DNA of 64,000 nucleotides from Acinetobacter sp. WC-141 (GCF_000313935.1 NZ_AMSS01000043.1:124001-188000); one strand, 5' to 3'. Shown: positions 29,398 to 40,215, counted from the first letter of the stretch. Program-made: numbers and translations. The notes: generated by a model not told the origin, from the sequence alone.

Positions 29398-30507
29398 TTA
29401 AAAAGAGTGAAAAAGCTGCTTTAATCCATGAGGTTGGCAACGTAAGTACTGAGGCGCAATTTTAACTTCTGCACCTAAAGCCGCAGCTGCATGCCAAGGC
29501 CATCTTGGGTCATACAACATTGCACGAGCAAGACCAATAGCATCAGCTTGCTGGTTTTCCAAAATTTGTTCGGCATGTTCTGGCTCAGTAATTAACCCTA
29601 CAGCAATGACGGGAATAGACACATGCTTTTTGACTTGTTCAGCAAATGGAACTTGGTAGCCTGCCCCAATCTTAATAGATTGATGCTCGTGTAGACCACC
29701 ACTAGACACATGCACATAGGCTGCACCCAATTGCTCTAAAGCTTTTGATAAACCCACTGTAGATTCAACATCCCAATGCTCGATACTTTCTAACCAATCG
29801 GTCGCAGATAATCTAACACCTACAGGATAACCTTCAGGTACAGCCAATTTAATTGCTTGAAGAACCTCAAGGGTCATACGCATACGGTTTTCTAAAGAAC
29901 CACCATATTCATCAGTACGCTGATTGGCAATTGGCGATAAAAATTGATGTAGTAAATAACCATGCGCAGCATGAACTTCAATCAACTCAAACCCAGCTTC
30001 AACCGCACGTTTTGCAGCCGCTGCAAAGTCTTGTTGAACCTGTTTAATCTCAGCAATGGTCAAAGCATGCGGTGCGGCGTCATGAACCGAAAAGGTACTT
30101 TCACTTGGAGCAACCGTTTGCCAACCATGAGGTTGATCTTTTGCAATTTGACCTTTGCCTAACCACGGCTTTTCAGTAGATGCTTTACGCCCTGCATGTG
30201 CTAACTGAATTCCAAATGGCATCGGTGAAAGTGTATGAACCTTAGCTAACAATGCTTTGATTTGGTCACGTTGCTGATCATTCCACAGGCCAAGGTCAGC
30301 ATAGCTAATCCGACCTTCAGGTTGTACAGCAGTCGCTTCTACAATACAAAGGCCTGCACCAGACAATGCATAATTTGCCCATTGCTGTTCATGCCAATAA
30401 GTAATTTCACCATCATCTGTAGCCGAATATTGGCACATCGGAGCAATTACAATTCTATTGACCAGTTGTAGTGAACCAAAGTTAACCGTTTCAAATAATT
30501 TTGCCAT
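29398..30507 (-). CDS. NADH:flavin oxidoreductase of the Old Yellow Enzyme family (YqjM-like)
   Basis: A 369-residue FMN TIM-barrel ene-reductase. Visible motifs are LVNRIVIAPMCQYSA (FMN site; the Cys of MCQYSA is the YqjM-class redox sensor), GIQLAHAGRKAS, EVHAAHGYLLHQFLSPIANQRTDEYGGSLENR and the C-terminal ADAIGLARAMLYDPRWPWHAA. It probably reduces activated double bonds (enals, enones) with NADPH. Its physiological substrate is unknown. Confidence 0.93.
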   Translation of the reverse strand: MAKLFETVNFGSLQLVNRIVIAPMCQYSATDDGEITYWHEQQWANYALSGAGLCIVEATAVQPEGRISYADLGLWNDQQRDQIKALLAKVHTLSPMPFGIQLAHAGRKASTEKPWLGKGQIAKDQPHGWQTVAPSESTFSVHDAAPHALTIAEIKQVQQDFAAAAKRAVEAGFELIEVHAAHGYLLHQFLSPIANQRTDEYGGSLENRMRMTLEVLQAIKLAVPEGYPVGVRLSATDWLESIEHWDVESTVGLSKALEQLGAAYVHVSSGGLHEHQSIKIGAGYQVPFAEQVKKHVSIPVIAVGLITEPEHAEQILENQQADAIGLARAMLYDPRWPWHAAAALGAEVKIAPQYLRCQPHGLKQLFHSF

Positions 30508-30516
30508 TTTTAATTC

Positions 30517-32646
30517 CTAGAATTGCTTAATTACACGTAAACCTGCACTCCAGTTACGTCCATCCGCTGGTTCAAAGTAGCGTCCATTACCATCATTTAC
30601 GATCACTGAACCTGCATAGTTTTTATCAAATAGGTTATCAACACGGGCAAAGCTATTCACTTTCCAGTCGCCCATTACCCATGCATAACCCACATTAGCT
30701 GAGGTTACACTGTAGCTTGGCGCTGCGTCATTGTTGGTATCATTCACGTATACTTTATCCATATACTGTACATCTACACCACCATATAAACCCTGTGATG
30801 GCTGCCAAGCCAAAGAGGCATAAGCTTGGTTTTTAGCAATTCCTGGAATGGCATTACCCGATGGAATTTGAGCAATACTTCCTAAAGCTGGAATATCAGC
30901 ATCAAAAGTTGCATCTAAATATGTATAGCTAGCAGTCGCAGTTAAATCTCGCCACAACTTTTTATTCCATGCAACCTCTACGCCTTCACGTAAGGTTTTA
31001 TCTGCATTACGAAACGTTGATCGGCCATTTGAGTTGCCGGCAGAAACGATGTCATCTTTGGTTTTAGTTTGAAAAACTGCCAAAGTAAAATCACCAAATT
31101 GGTTTTGTGATTTTAAGCCTGTTTCATAGGTATCGCTTGTGGATGCGGTTAAATCAAAATTAAAACCACTTTCACCATCTGGACGATATGCCATTTCGGT
31201 AAAAGTTGGCGTTTCAAATCCTTTGGCATAACTCACATAGGCCATTAGTTCAGGTAAAATTTGCCAGCTTAAAGCAGCCGAAGGCAAAACTTTACTGTAA
31301 TCAGTCTTACCACTATCGTCGCCATTACTTAAATAGTTATCTTTAGATTTGTAATGGACATTGCTATAGCGAACACCCGTATCTAAACGCCAAGTTGGTA
31401 AGAACTGCCATGACGCTTGTAAATAGGGATCGATATTCCACAAAGTATTATCTTCATCACGGCGTAAATTACCCTTGTCGCCATAAGAAGGTTTTCCGTT
31501 TACTAAGTTAAAGTTTTCAAAACCTTTACGATCTTCATCCATTGCATCAAGTGCAACACCGACACTTAGAGTAGTATTTGGAAGTAACTCTTTGCCCGTC
31601 CAACGGAAATCAGCACCATAATAATCCCGTTCAAAATCGATCACCCCACCTGCATGATTGATGCTGGCATCTTGTGTCGACTTAGGAATAGATTGATATT
31701 GAGTGACCTGACGATTGCCTAAATATGCCATGGCATAGAGTTCATTTTTATCATTAATCGGTTTAGACCAAGTCACACCCGTTTGAGTTTGTTCAATATC
31801 TTTACGGACATTAAATTGCTTTAAGAATGGAACTTGTTGCTTTGGATTAGCATTCCACTGATCACGGGTCAAACCCTGCGGGTCGTCTGCATGAATTTTT
31901 ACATAGTTGGTTATCCAGTTGATTTTGCTACCATCATCAAGATTCCAACTGAGTTTTGCATTATTTAGTACTTTTTCTGCACCGCTATGTTCTCGGTAAC
32001 CATCTGTGTCGAAGTAAGATGAACTAATAACATAACTTGGTTCATTCGCACCCTTTGCCCCACCTTGTAGCACGAGTCCAGCTCGGCTTTTATCGTGGCT
32101 GCCTCCAGAATAACTCAGCTCAATTGAATCTTTCCCTTGCCCTTCTTTAGTAGACGTTAAAATTGTCCCCCCCGATGAGTTTCCATATAGCGATGAAAAA
32201 GGTCCCGTTAGAACTTCAACATGATCCAGACTACTTAAATCGATATTAGATGTTTGACCTTGCCCATCTGGCATTGTTGCAGGAATACCGTCCACATACA
32301 GGCGAATGCCTCGAACACCAAAAGTAGAACGTGCACCAAAACCACGCATAGATAGCTGTAAATCTTGCGCATAATTTTCACGATTGCGAAGCTGTAAACT
32401 CGGTATACCCTTCACAACTTCGGTTAAATTTACTTGTGAAGAAGTATCGACTTGAGGTGCATCTATTCGAAAAACCGAAGCCGGCGTCTGCAAATAGGTG
32501 GTATCGGTACGGGTTGCTTCCACATGTAACGTTGGCAATACAGTCACGTCTTGGGTTAAGTCTTCTGCCCAAACAAGTGGGCTAGAAATGCAGCCCATAC
32601 TCATCAAAATACAGTAATGAAGTCGGTCTAAGCGTAATAAGGACAT
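30517..32646 (-). CDS. TonB-dependent outer-membrane receptor
   Basis: A 709-residue receptor with a signal peptide (about 1-27, ending in VWAED) and a TonB box near residues 33-39 (DVTVLPTLHVEA). The plug domain has LRGFG-like MRGFGARSTFGVRGIRLYVDGIPATMPDGQG and a GPFSSLYGNSSGGTI stretch. A 22-strand barrel ends in the aromatic signature LRVIKQF. The plug is of the FecA/PfeA-like siderophore or metal-chelate type. I saw no convincing Fur box before it, so iron control is unproven. The ligand is unknown. Confidence 0.92.
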   Translation of the reverse strand: MSLLRLDRLHYCILMSMGCISSPLVWAEDLTQDVTVLPTLHVEATRTDTTYLQTPASVFRIDAPQVDTSSQVNLTEVVKGIPSLQLRNRENYAQDLQLSMRGFGARSTFGVRGIRLYVDGIPATMPDGQGQTSNIDLSSLDHVEVLTGPFSSLYGNSSGGTILTSTKEGQGKDSIELSYSGGSHDKSRAGLVLQGGAKGANEPSYVISSSYFDTDGYREHSGAEKVLNNAKLSWNLDDGSKINWITNYVKIHADDPQGLTRDQWNANPKQQVPFLKQFNVRKDIEQTQTGVTWSKPINDKNELYAMAYLGNRQVTQYQSIPKSTQDASINHAGGVIDFERDYYGADFRWTGKELLPNTTLSVGVALDAMDEDRKGFENFNLVNGKPSYGDKGNLRRDEDNTLWNIDPYLQASWQFLPTWRLDTGVRYSNVHYKSKDNYLSNGDDSGKTDYSKVLPSAALSWQILPELMAYVSYAKGFETPTFTEMAYRPDGESGFNFDLTASTSDTYETGLKSQNQFGDFTLAVFQTKTKDDIVSAGNSNGRSTFRNADKTLREGVEVAWNKKLWRDLTATASYTYLDATFDADIPALGSIAQIPSGNAIPGIAKNQAYASLAWQPSQGLYGGVDVQYMDKVYVNDTNNDAAPSYSVTSANVGYAWVMGDWKVNSFARVDNLFDKNYAGSVIVNDGNGRYFEPADGRNWSAGLRVIKQF

Positions 32647-32781
32647 GCTTATTTCCTTTATTTATATTGTAGTTATGATAACAAAAAGTAGTGACTTGTC
32701 TGGATATTGAATTCAATCTGCATTGTTGTAAATCTGGAACAGTCTTTGTTAAAACTTAACGAATTGATTCGTTCAATTGAA

Positions 32782-33348
32782 CTAACGGCTCAAAGATGGA
32801 TGATCTTTCCAGCAATATCGTTCAGGCCAATCTTTTGCCTCTTCGGCATAGTCAATTCCAATCCGTGGCGTCATGACGACTTCAGGCTGTGTTGAAGCTG
32901 CTTCAATCCACAGTCCGGATTCTTCACCTAAAATCTGGCCTTTTAAAGACCTATCAATACCTAAATAGCGTGTTAATTTGCCGGGTCCAGCTAAAAGCTT
33001 ATATTCTTTTTTAGTTGAAGCACCATTTAAAAATGCAGAGCGAATCATTACCCCTTCAGGGATGCCTTCTGTCTGAGTAATGAGGTTGAGCATTTCATAC
33101 ATGCCATAAATCAAATAAACATAAATCGTACCACCAGGTCGATACATCACATCTGTTCGAGCTGTACGTTTATCATTGTAGCTATGGCAAGCTTTATCAC
33201 GAACACCCAAATAAGCTTCTGTTTCACTAATCGTACACCGGATGACTTGTCCATCAGGTTGTCGCTTACACAATACACATCCTATTAAATCATGTGCAAC
33301 TACTGAAGTTTCACGTTGAAACCAGCTTAATGGTAAAATATCTGACAT
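32782..33348 (-). CDS. 3-methyladenine DNA glycosylase (AAG/MPG type)
   Basis: 188 residues from the ATG at 33348, with GAGA before it. The longer frame adds nine unsupported residues. Family features are VAHDLIGCVLCKR, TISETEAYLG with the catalytic Glu, DKACHSYNDKRTARTDVMY, GTIYVYLIYGMYEMLNL and LLAGPGKLTRYLGI. It excises alkylated purines. The gene is divergent from mutM with only 75 bp between the starts. Confidence 0.93.
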   Translation of the reverse strand: MSDILPLSWFQRETSVVAHDLIGCVLCKRQPDGQVIRCTISETEAYLGVRDKACHSYNDKRTARTDVMYRPGGTIYVYLIYGMYEMLNLITQTEGIPEGVMIRSAFLNGASTKKEYKLLAGPGKLTRYLGIDRSLKGQILGEESGLWIEAASTQPEVVMTPRIGIDYAEEAKDWPERYCWKDHPSLSR

Positions 33349-33423
33349 AGTAATCTCTGAAATATTACATACCACACGTTATACTTGATTAATCCAGTAT
33401 ATCTGTTAATTCTGCGAGTTGGC

Positions 33424-34248
33424 ATGCCTGAGTTACCCGAAGTCGAAACAACCAAAACCAGTTTATTTCCTCTATTGAATCAAAAAGTTCTAAGTGTTGA
33501 AGTACGTAACCCTAGTTTACGCTGGGCGATACCTGCTGATGTTCAAAAACTTGTTGGGCAACGTCTCATTAACTTAAATCGTCGTTCCAAATATATCTTG
33601 GCAGAGTTTGAACAAGATCAGATGCTCTGGCATTTGGGAATGTCAGGAAGCTTCCGCTTGTGCCAACCAAATGATGAACTAAGAAAACATGATCACTTTA
33701 TCATTCGGTTTGAGGAACATGAGTTACGTTATCATGACCCACGTCGCTTTGGCTGCATTCTCTGGTTAAATTCCGAAACACAAGGAAAGTTAATTGATAC
33801 TTTGGGACCTGAGCCGTTAAGTTCTGAATTTAATGCAGAATATTTAGCTTCAAAACTTAAAAATAAATCGGTCGGCACAAAAATTGCAATTATGGATAAT
33901 CATGTTGTGGTGGGCGTTGGCAATATCTATGCAACTGAAAGTTTGTTTAATGTCGGAATTCACCCAGCCCAGCCAGCTGGGGACTTAAGTTTTCAGCAAA
34001 TTGAGAAACTGGTTCTCGAGATTAAACGAATTTTAAAATCGGCGATTGATTTAGGTGGTTCGACTTTACGTGATTACAGTAACGCTATAGGAGAAAATGG
34101 TTATTTTCAGCAAACATTGCTTGCTTATGGTCGTGCTGGAGAAATGTGTGTTAACTGTGAAACCCCATTAGAAAACTTGAAACTTGGTCAGCGTGCCAGC
34201 GTATTTTGCCCAGAATGCCAACCCCTCAAAAAGCCCAATAAGCCCTAA
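33424..34248 (+). CDS. mutM: MutM, formamidopyrimidine-DNA glycosylase
   Basis: 274 residues starting at the ATG of MPELPEVET (33424). The N-terminal Pro is the catalytic nucleophile, so the earlier TTG start of the open frame must be wrong. The HLGMSGSFRL strand, DPRRFG loop, VGVGNIYATESLF helix-two-turn-helix and a C-terminal C4 zinc finger (CVNC ... CPEC) are complete. It removes 8-oxoguanine and ring-opened purines. Confidence 0.97.
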   Translation: MPELPEVETTKTSLFPLLNQKVLSVEVRNPSLRWAIPADVQKLVGQRLINLNRRSKYILAEFEQDQMLWHLGMSGSFRLCQPNDELRKHDHFIIRFEEHELRYHDPRRFGCILWLNSETQGKLIDTLGPEPLSSEFNAEYLASKLKNKSVGTKIAIMDNHVVVGVGNIYATESLFNVGIHPAQPAGDLSFQQIEKLVLEIKRILKSAIDLGGSTLRDYSNAIGENGYFQQTLLAYGRAGEMCVNCETPLENLKLGQRASVFCPECQPLKKPNKP

Positions 34249-34266
34249 CTTTCAGAGGAAATCATA

Positions 34267-34557
34267 ATGCAAACAGCTATCGTTCGACATATTCTGGTCA
34301 AAGATAAAGACTTAGCAGAACAGCTAAAAAAGAAATTACAAAATGGCGCTGACTTTGCCAAAATTGCCAAGCAATATTCAACTTGTAATTCTGCAAAACG
34401 TGGCGGAGAACTTGGCGAAGTCAAAAAAGGGCAACTAGTTCCAGTGATTGATAAAGTGGTATTTACAGCCGCTGAACGTGTCCTACAAGGCCCAATAAAA
34501 AGCCAGTTCGGTTATCATCTTTTAGAAGTTAAATTCAGGATGGGCAGTTTGCGTTAA
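34267..34557 (+). CDS. ppiC: Parvulin-type peptidyl-prolyl isomerase (PpiC)
   Basis: A 96-residue single-domain parvulin without signal peptide, hence cytosolic. Typical motifs are RHILVKDKDLAEQL, GADFAKIAKQYSTCNSAKRGGELGEVKKGQLVP and GPIKSQFGYHLLEV. It lies 18 bp after mutM, with AGAGGAA before the ATG, so it is probably cotranscribed. Confidence 0.93.
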   Translation: MQTAIVRHILVKDKDLAEQLKKKLQNGADFAKIAKQYSTCNSAKRGGELGEVKKGQLVPVIDKVVFTAAERVLQGPIKSQFGYHLLEVKFRMGSLR

Positions 34558-34568
34558 TTCCATTATTT

Positions 34569-34922
34569 TTAATTATGGTTCTCAGAAGCTTGGGCCTGTA
34601 CATTCATCTGATAAGTCCAAGCCTTAGCCATTTCTCCTGACTCAAGTTTTACATCTGCTATGACACGCTGATATTGAAAACCTTCAAAATCATCAAGCAT
34701 CTGCCAATTTTCAGCTAGTTTTTCTGTGCTAAACAGATAGCCTTCCACCCAATCGGCTGTTGAATCTAAAACAATTGCTTTTAAGCCTTTGTCGGGCCCC
34801 CAATCTAAAATATGAATCACACCGCGCACACTGGCTTTGCTCCAGTGACCGCCAATCTGCTCTAAAATATGAGCATTTGCTTTATTTGGACATAAAGTGC
34901 CATAAACAAAAAGCTGATTCAT
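34569..34922 (-). CDS. Gamma-glutamylcyclotransferase-family protein (AIG2-like)
   Basis: A 117-residue protein with the GGCT signature FVYGTLCPN near the start, a catalytic-type acidic residue in MLDDFEGFQYQR, and RVIADV. Members release pyroglutamate from gamma-glutamyl amines or peptides, but activity cannot be fixed from sequence. It converges on ppiC with 11 bp between. Confidence 0.88.
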   Translation of the reverse strand: MNQLFVYGTLCPNKANAHILEQIGGHWSKASVRGVIHILDWGPDKGLKAIVLDSTADWVEGYLFSTEKLAENWQMLDDFEGFQYQRVIADVKLESGEMAKAWTYQMNVQAQASENHN

Positions 34923-35017
34923 TTATTTATCCCCGTTTTCAATATGCTTAGCTGAACTTATTAGTAGCTTTACAATTTTATCAATATCTTTAGACCCGCA
35001 TGAAATGTTAAGTAATA

Positions 35018-35046
35018 AAAAACGGCACTCTCGGTACCGTTTTTTA
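35018..35046 (-). terminator. Intrinsic terminator of mscL
   Basis: AAAAAACGG/CCGTTTTTT arms around an 11-base loop, just after the mscL stop. Confidence 0.75.
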
Positions 35047-35058
35047 TTTCAAACTTTA

Positions 35059-35490
35059 TTAGGCTTGTTTTTTCAACTCATCACGAATTTCACGCAATAA
35101 TTGAACATCTTCAGGAGTTGCAGTCGGAGCTTCTGGCTCATTCTTATCACGGCGAAGTCTATTTAATAATTTCACCATTAAGAATACAACCCAAGCTAAA
35201 ATCAGGAAGTTAATTAAAATGGTGAGGAAGTTACCATAAGTTAAAACATTAATACCTGCTTTTTGCAAAGCATCTAAAGATTGTAAGTTATTAGGGTTTG
35301 CACCTAACACAATAAACTTTTGAGAGAAATCAACACCACCACCAGTAATTACAGTGATAAGCGGCATGATGATATCTTTAACTAAAGAGTCCACGATTTT
35401 GCCAAAAGCACCACCAATAATCACACCAATGGCTAAATCCATCATATTGCCTTTAATGGCAAATTCTTTAAATTCTTGAATAATACTCAT
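35059..35490 (-). CDS. mscL: MscL, large-conductance mechanosensitive channel
   Basis: A 143-residue two-span channel. [40 protein letters not shown] forms the N-terminal helix and TM1 pore, and [25 protein letters not shown] forms TM2. A cytoplasmic bundle with [13 protein letters not shown] closes the protein. GGAG stands before the ATG. It opens under hypo-osmotic tension. Confidence 0.97.
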   Translation of the reverse strand: MSIIQEFKEFAIKGNMMDLAIGVIIGGAFGKIVDSLVKDIIMPLITVITGGGVDFSQKFIVLGANPNNLQSLDALQKAGINVLTYGNFLTILINFLILAWVVFLMVKLLNRLRRDKNEPEAPTATPEDVQLLREIRDELKKQA

Positions 35491-35694
35491 CTAAACATCT
35501 CCAGATGTCGGGGGTCGAAACACGTCATATTTTTCTTTTTCATTGGCATCTTATCCATTTAGATAGTACTCGCCATGATATTGATAATTTAATATTTTTA
35601 TCAAAAAAAGAAAGTTATTTCACACTTTAACAACATATTCTCCGATAAGAAAAATATGTTTTTAAGCTTACTTTAATTTAAATAATAACTAATA

Positions 35695-35727
35695 AAAAAC
35701 CGCTAAATTAATTTAGCGGTTTTTTCT
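35695..35727 (-). terminator. Intrinsic terminator of typA
   Basis: Perfect palindrome CCGCTAAATTAATTTAGCGG flanked by A6 and T6, directly after the typA stop on the minus strand. Possibly bidirectional. Confidence 0.85.
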
Positions 35728-35744
35728 TTTTCATTTAAGAAAAA

Positions 35745-37580
35745 TTATTTATCACGGTTACGTTTACGTTCGTTTTCAGTTAAGTAACGCTTACGGATAC
35801 GAATTGACTTTGGAGTCACTTCTACTAACTCATCATCTTCAATGAATTCAAGCGCTTGTTCAAGCGTGTATTCCATTGCAGGTGTTAAAGTTAATGCTTC
35901 ATCAGTACCAGATGCACGAACGTTAGTTAACTGTTTCGCTTTAGTTGGGTTAACAACCATATCATCTGAACGAGAGTTAATACCGATGATCATGCCTTCA
36001 TATACTTCTAACTGTGGCTTAGCAAATAAACGACCACGGTCTTGAAGTGTAAATAATGCATAGCCCAAGCAAGTACCTTGAACCATTGAAATCAACACAC
36101 CATTTTGACGTTTCGCAACAGTACCTTGTTTAGCTGGACCATAATGCGAGAAGCTTGATGTCATGATCCCTGTACCAGAAGTCATGGTCAAGAATTCAGA
36201 ACGGAAACCGATCAAACCACGTGAAGGTACAGTTGCTTCAATACGGATACGGCCTTTACCGTCAACTTCCATATTTGTCATTTCACCTTTACGGAAGCCC
36301 ATTTGTTCCATAACAGCACCTTGATGCTGTTCTTCAACGTCAAAAGTTACGTTTTCGTAAGGCTCTTGTTTTTGACCGTCGATTTCTTTCATGATTACTT
36401 GTGGACGTGACACGCCCATTTCGAAACCTTCACGACGCATATTTTCAATTAAAACTGAAAGGTGAAGTTCACCACGGCCAGATACTTTGAAACGGTCTGG
36501 ACTGTCAGTATCTTCAACACGTAAAGCTACGTTATGAATTAATTCGCGATCTAAACGTTCACGGATATTACGTGAAGTTACGAACTTACCTTCTTTACCA
36601 GCAAACGGAGAGTTGTTTACTTGGAATGTCATAGATACTGTAGGTTCATCTACAGATAAAGCTGGTAATGCTTCAACATTTTTCGGATCACAAATCGTGT
36701 CAGAAATGTTAAGCGCATCAATACCAGTAATACATACGATATCACCAGCAGATGCTGAATCAACATCAATACGCTCTAAACCATGGTAACCCATGATTTT
36801 TAAGATACGACCGTTACGTGTATTGCCTTCTTTGTCAATTACAGTAACAGGAGTATTTAATTTTACTGAACCACGTTGAATACGACCAACACCGATAACG
36901 CCTACGAAGCTATTATAGTCAAGTGATGAAATCTGCATTTGGAATGGACCTTCAGCATCAACTGCTGGCGGTTCAACGATGTCTACAATCGTTTCAAACA
37001 ACGGAGTCATATCTTCTGCAAGTTCTTCTGGAGAAGGACCAGCTACACCGCGTAAACCTGATGCATAAACGACTGGGAAGTCCAACTGTTCATCAGTTGC
37101 GCCAAGGTTATCAAATAAATCAAATACTTGATCGATAACCCAGTCTGGACGTGCGCTTGGCTTGTCAACTTTGTTGATAATAACGATTGGCTTTAAACCA
37201 CGAGCAAACGCTTTTTGTGTCACAAAACGAGTTTGTGGCATTGGACCTTCTTGAGAGTCAACTAAAAGCAATACGCAGTCAACCATCGACATAACACGTT
37301 CTACTTCACCACCGAAGTCGGCGTGTCCCGGGGTGTCAACGATGTTGATACGGTAAGTTGTATCAGTACGTTTATCCAACCAAGTAATAGAAGTGTTTTT
37401 TGCAAGAATAGTAATACCACGTTCACTTTCAAGCGCGTTCGAGTCCATGACACGCTCAATCTCGCCTGCTCGGTCACCGAGAGCACCTGATTGCTGAAGT
37501 AGTTTATCGACAAGTGTGGTTTTCCCGTGGTCGACGTGCGCAATAATTGCGATATTACGGAGATTTTTGATATCTGACAT
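35745..37580 (-). CDS. typA: TypA/BipA ribosome-associated GTPase
   Basis: A 611-residue translational GTPase. The G1 motif [11 protein letters not shown]3 [12 protein letters not shown] and G4 NKVD are intact. Domain II, an EF-G-like domain III and the BipA-specific C-terminal domain follow ([14 protein letters not shown]-like [12 protein letters not shown]). The basic tail ends RKRNRDK. It helps ribosome assembly and stress or low-temperature growth. Confidence 0.97.
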   Translation of the reverse strand: MSDIKNLRNIAIIAHVDHGKTTLVDKLLQQSGALGDRAGEIERVMDSNALESERGITILAKNTSITWLDKRTDTTYRINIVDTPGHADFGGEVERVMSMVDCVLLLVDSQEGPMPQTRFVTQKAFARGLKPIVIINKVDKPSARPDWVIDQVFDLFDNLGATDEQLDFPVVYASGLRGVAGPSPEELAEDMTPLFETIVDIVEPPAVDAEGPFQMQISSLDYNSFVGVIGVGRIQRGSVKLNTPVTVIDKEGNTRNGRILKIMGYHGLERIDVDSASAGDIVCITGIDALNISDTICDPKNVEALPALSVDEPTVSMTFQVNNSPFAGKEGKFVTSRNIRERLDRELIHNVALRVEDTDSPDRFKVSGRGELHLSVLIENMRREGFEMGVSRPQVIMKEIDGQKQEPYENVTFDVEEQHQGAVMEQMGFRKGEMTNMEVDGKGRIRIEATVPSRGLIGFRSEFLTMTSGTGIMTSSFSHYGPAKQGTVAKRQNGVLISMVQGTCLGYALFTLQDRGRLFAKPQLEVYEGMIIGINSRSDDMVVNPTKAKQLTNVRASGTDEALTLTPAMEYTLEQALEFIEDDELVEVTPKSIRIRKRYLTENERKRNRDK

Positions 37581-37758
37581 GAAAATTCGAAACGCCTGAA
37601 ATTTGAGGGCAAATTATACAGAAAAACACTACTCTTGAGTAGTGACAGTTTATTGACATTGACAAAAAAATTTTCTAATAGCCTGTATTTCGTTTTGTAA
37701 AGATAGTTATCTCGATTAGAATAGCGCCAATTTGCAAAATTGCGGCGGACCTACACCC

Positions 37759-39117
37759 ATGTCCAATCAACACTCTCAAGACCATTTAGACCTTGTTTAT
37801 GGTTTAAATGATCGACCAAAACCTTTGATCGCTTTTTTAGCAGCTTTCCAGCATTTGCTTGCGATTATTGTACCAATTGTTACACCAGGCCTTTTAATTT
37901 GCTTAGCTTTAGGCGTTTCACGCACCGAAACTAACATGATTTTATCGATGTCTTTGGTTATTTCGGGTATTGCTACATTTCTACAATGTAAAAAAGTTGG
38001 TCCGTTTGGTGCAGGCCTTCTTATTGTTCAAGGCACAAGTTTTAACTTTATTGGCCCTATTATTGGTATTGGTAGTGCAATGGTTGCCGCAGGAACACCT
38101 GTAAACCAAGTTATGGCTGCAATATTTGGTGTAGTCATTGCCGGCTCCTTCATTGAAATGGGTGTTTCACAAATTCTTCCATGGGTAAAAAGACTCATTA
38201 CGCCTTTGGTGACGGGTATTGTTGTTTTATTAATTGGCTTAACGCTTATTAAAGAAGGCTTGATTAGTATGGGTGGTGGCTATCAAGCCATGCAAGATCA
38301 TACTTTTGCAAGTGCAGACAACCTTATTATGTCATGTAGCGTACTTGCTATTATTATTGTGCTAAATCGTATTCGAGTGGTTTGGATTAAAAGCTCAGCT
38401 ATTTTAATCGCCTTAGTCATTGGTTACATTCTTGCTGGATTTATGGGACATCTAGATTTCTCGAGTATTAAAGATGCACCACTTGTACAAATTCCAACAC
38501 CAATGCACTTTGGTTTGAGCTTCTCTTGGGGACTATTCATCCCAATGGCATTCATTTATTTGGTGACGTCTTTAGAAGCCATTGGTGATGTGACAGCAAC
38601 CAGTAAACTCTCAAACCAGCCTGTTAATGGTCCAGTATGGATGGAACGCATTAAAGGTGGTGTATTAGTGAATGGTGCAAACTCTTTACTAGCTGGCTTA
38701 TTTAATACTTTTCCGAGTTCTGTTTTCGCTCAAAATAATGGTGTAATTCAACTCACTGGGGTAGCTAGCCGCTATGTAGGTATCTGGATTGCTGCTTTAC
38801 TCATTTTATTAGGTTTATTCCCTGCAGTAGCTGGCGTTATACAAGCAGTTCCTCAAGCGGTATTAGGTGGCGCTGTTATGGTCATGTTCGGTGCAGTAGC
38901 TGCATCAGGTATTAATATTCTTGCATCTATTCACCTTGACCGACGAGCATTATTAATTATTGCCATCTCACTTGCATTAGGTTTAGGTGTTGCTCAAGTT
39001 CCTCAAATTTTAGAGCACTTGCCAGAATTATTTAAAAATATTTTTAGCTCTGGCGTGGCGACAGGTGGTATAGCAGCATTAATTCTAAATGTTGTACTTC
39101 CTGAAACTCATAAATAA
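37759..39117 (+). CDS. Nucleobase:cation symporter-2 permease (xanthine/uric acid type)
   Basis: 452 residues from the ATG at 37759, preceded by CGGA. A TTG nine codons upstream is less likely. The start YGLNDRPKPLIAFLAAFQHLLAIIVPIVTPGLLI is typical of the xanthine/urate subgroup. The substrate-binding EAIGDV and the QNNGVIQLTGVASRYVG motif are present. It is distinct from RutG and presumably imports a purine. Confidence 0.9.
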   Translation: MSNQHSQDHLDLVYGLNDRPKPLIAFLAAFQHLLAIIVPIVTPGLLICLALGVSRTETNMILSMSLVISGIATFLQCKKVGPFGAGLLIVQGTSFNFIGPIIGIGSAMVAAGTPVNQVMAAIFGVVIAGSFIEMGVSQILPWVKRLITPLVTGIVVLLIGLTLIKEGLISMGGGYQAMQDHTFASADNLIMSCSVLAIIIVLNRIRVVWIKSSAILIALVIGYILAGFMGHLDFSSIKDAPLVQIPTPMHFGLSFSWGLFIPMAFIYLVTSLEAIGDVTATSKLSNQPVNGPVWMERIKGGVLVNGANSLLAGLFNTFPSSVFAQNNGVIQLTGVASRYVGIWIAALLILLGLFPAVAGVIQAVPQAVLGGAVMVMFGAVAASGINILASIHLDRRALLIIAISLALGLGVAQVPQILEHLPELFKNIFSSGVATGGIAALILNVVLPETHK

Positions 39118-39138
39118 CTAATTTTTAATTTTGATTAC

Positions 39139-39166
39139 TGCCCAGTTCCCACTGGGCATTCTTCTT
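39139..39166 (+). terminator. Intrinsic terminator of the NCS2 permease gene
   Basis: TGCCCAGT/ACTGGGCA arms around TCCC are followed by TTCTTCTT. Confidence 0.75.
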
Positions 39167-39180
39167 CATGAGAGATGTAC

Positions 39181-40194
39181 ATGGATCCTAGAAGTGAAGT
39201 GGTATTAAGACAGCAAGATTATTTAAAAGGTAGAATCTTGTTAATTAATGCGCCCAATGATGCCTTAGTTAGTCAATTACCCGCTGGGACTGATGCATCA
39301 GTCTGGACATGGAACCATGCCGACTATCAAGGCTTTATAAATAGTGGAACAAAAGCGCACTTCTCAGTTGAGTTTCCCTCACAAGAATACGATCAAGCAA
39401 TTATTTTTGTTCCAAAATCTAAAGAGCTCTTAAATTACATTTTGCATGTAGTAATGAGTCATCTTAAAACCAGTCAATCTGTTTTTTTAGTCGGTGAAAA
39501 AAAGGGTGGCGTAGAAAGAGCTGCCAAACAATTACAAAGCTTCGGCAAAATACTAAAACTTGATAGTGCCCGCCACTGTCAATTGTGGCACTTAAAGATA
39601 GAAAAGACCGAAAAAATTAAACCTCTGGAAAGTTGGCTTAAAACTTACACTGTTCAGGTGAATGAACAAGAGCTTACGATTTGTGCCCTACCCGGTGTTT
39701 TTAGCCAAAATCATCTAGATGTCGGAACTGCTGTTTTACTCCCTTATCTTAATCAGGTGAAATCAGGTAGAATTGCCGACTTCGGGTGTGGTGCTGGAAT
39801 TATTAGTTGCTATTTGGCAAAAATAAATTCAAGTAATATTATTCATGCCCTAGATATTGATGCTTTCGCTTTACGGTCAACGGAAATGACTTTTAGTCGA
39901 AATGGAATAGGTTCAGACCAGTTGAGATTGCAGCCTGTCATAGGTATTGCAGACGCTCCAACAGAACTCGATGCCATTGTCAGTAATCCCCCTTTCCATC
40001 AAGGTATTCATACCAACTATGATGCAAGTGAAGGACTCTGCCAGAACGCTAAAAAACATTTAAAGGCATCAGGTGAGCTATGGATTGTAGCAAACCGTTT
40101 TTTAAACTATTCGATCTTAATTGAGAAGCACTTTGGTCAGTGCCAGATTAAAACTGATCTTCAAGGCTTTAAGGTGTTATATGCCTGTGCATAA
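39181..40194 (+). CDS. rsmC: RsmC, 16S rRNA m2G1207 methyltransferase
   Basis: 337 residues. The start at 39181 is favoured because GAGAG lies eight bases upstream, while the ATG two codons earlier is almost on top of it. It has a degenerate N-terminal methyltransferase-like half and an active C-terminal half with SAM motif [27 protein letters not shown] and the catalytic NPPF of [14 protein letters not shown]. It methylates guanine 1207 of 16S rRNA in the 30S subunit. Confidence 0.92.
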   Translation: MDPRSEVVLRQQDYLKGRILLINAPNDALVSQLPAGTDASVWTWNHADYQGFINSGTKAHFSVEFPSQEYDQAIIFVPKSKELLNYILHVVMSHLKTSQSVFLVGEKKGGVERAAKQLQSFGKILKLDSARHCQLWHLKIEKTEKIKPLESWLKTYTVQVNEQELTICALPGVFSQNHLDVGTAVLLPYLNQVKSGRIADFGCGAGIISCYLAKINSSNIIHALDIDAFALRSTEMTFSRNGIGSDQLRLQPVIGIADAPTELDAIVSNPPFHQGIHTNYDASEGLCQNAKKHLKASGELWIVANRFLNYSILIEKHFGQCQIKTDLQGFKVLYACA

Positions 40195-40215
40195 CAATCT
40201 ATGTAAGGAATCTCC

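Noticed and set aside
32647-32700. Possible Fur box before the TonB receptor gene
   Set aside because: Only short pieces such as TTATCATAA are present, too few matches to the 19-bp consensus to call.
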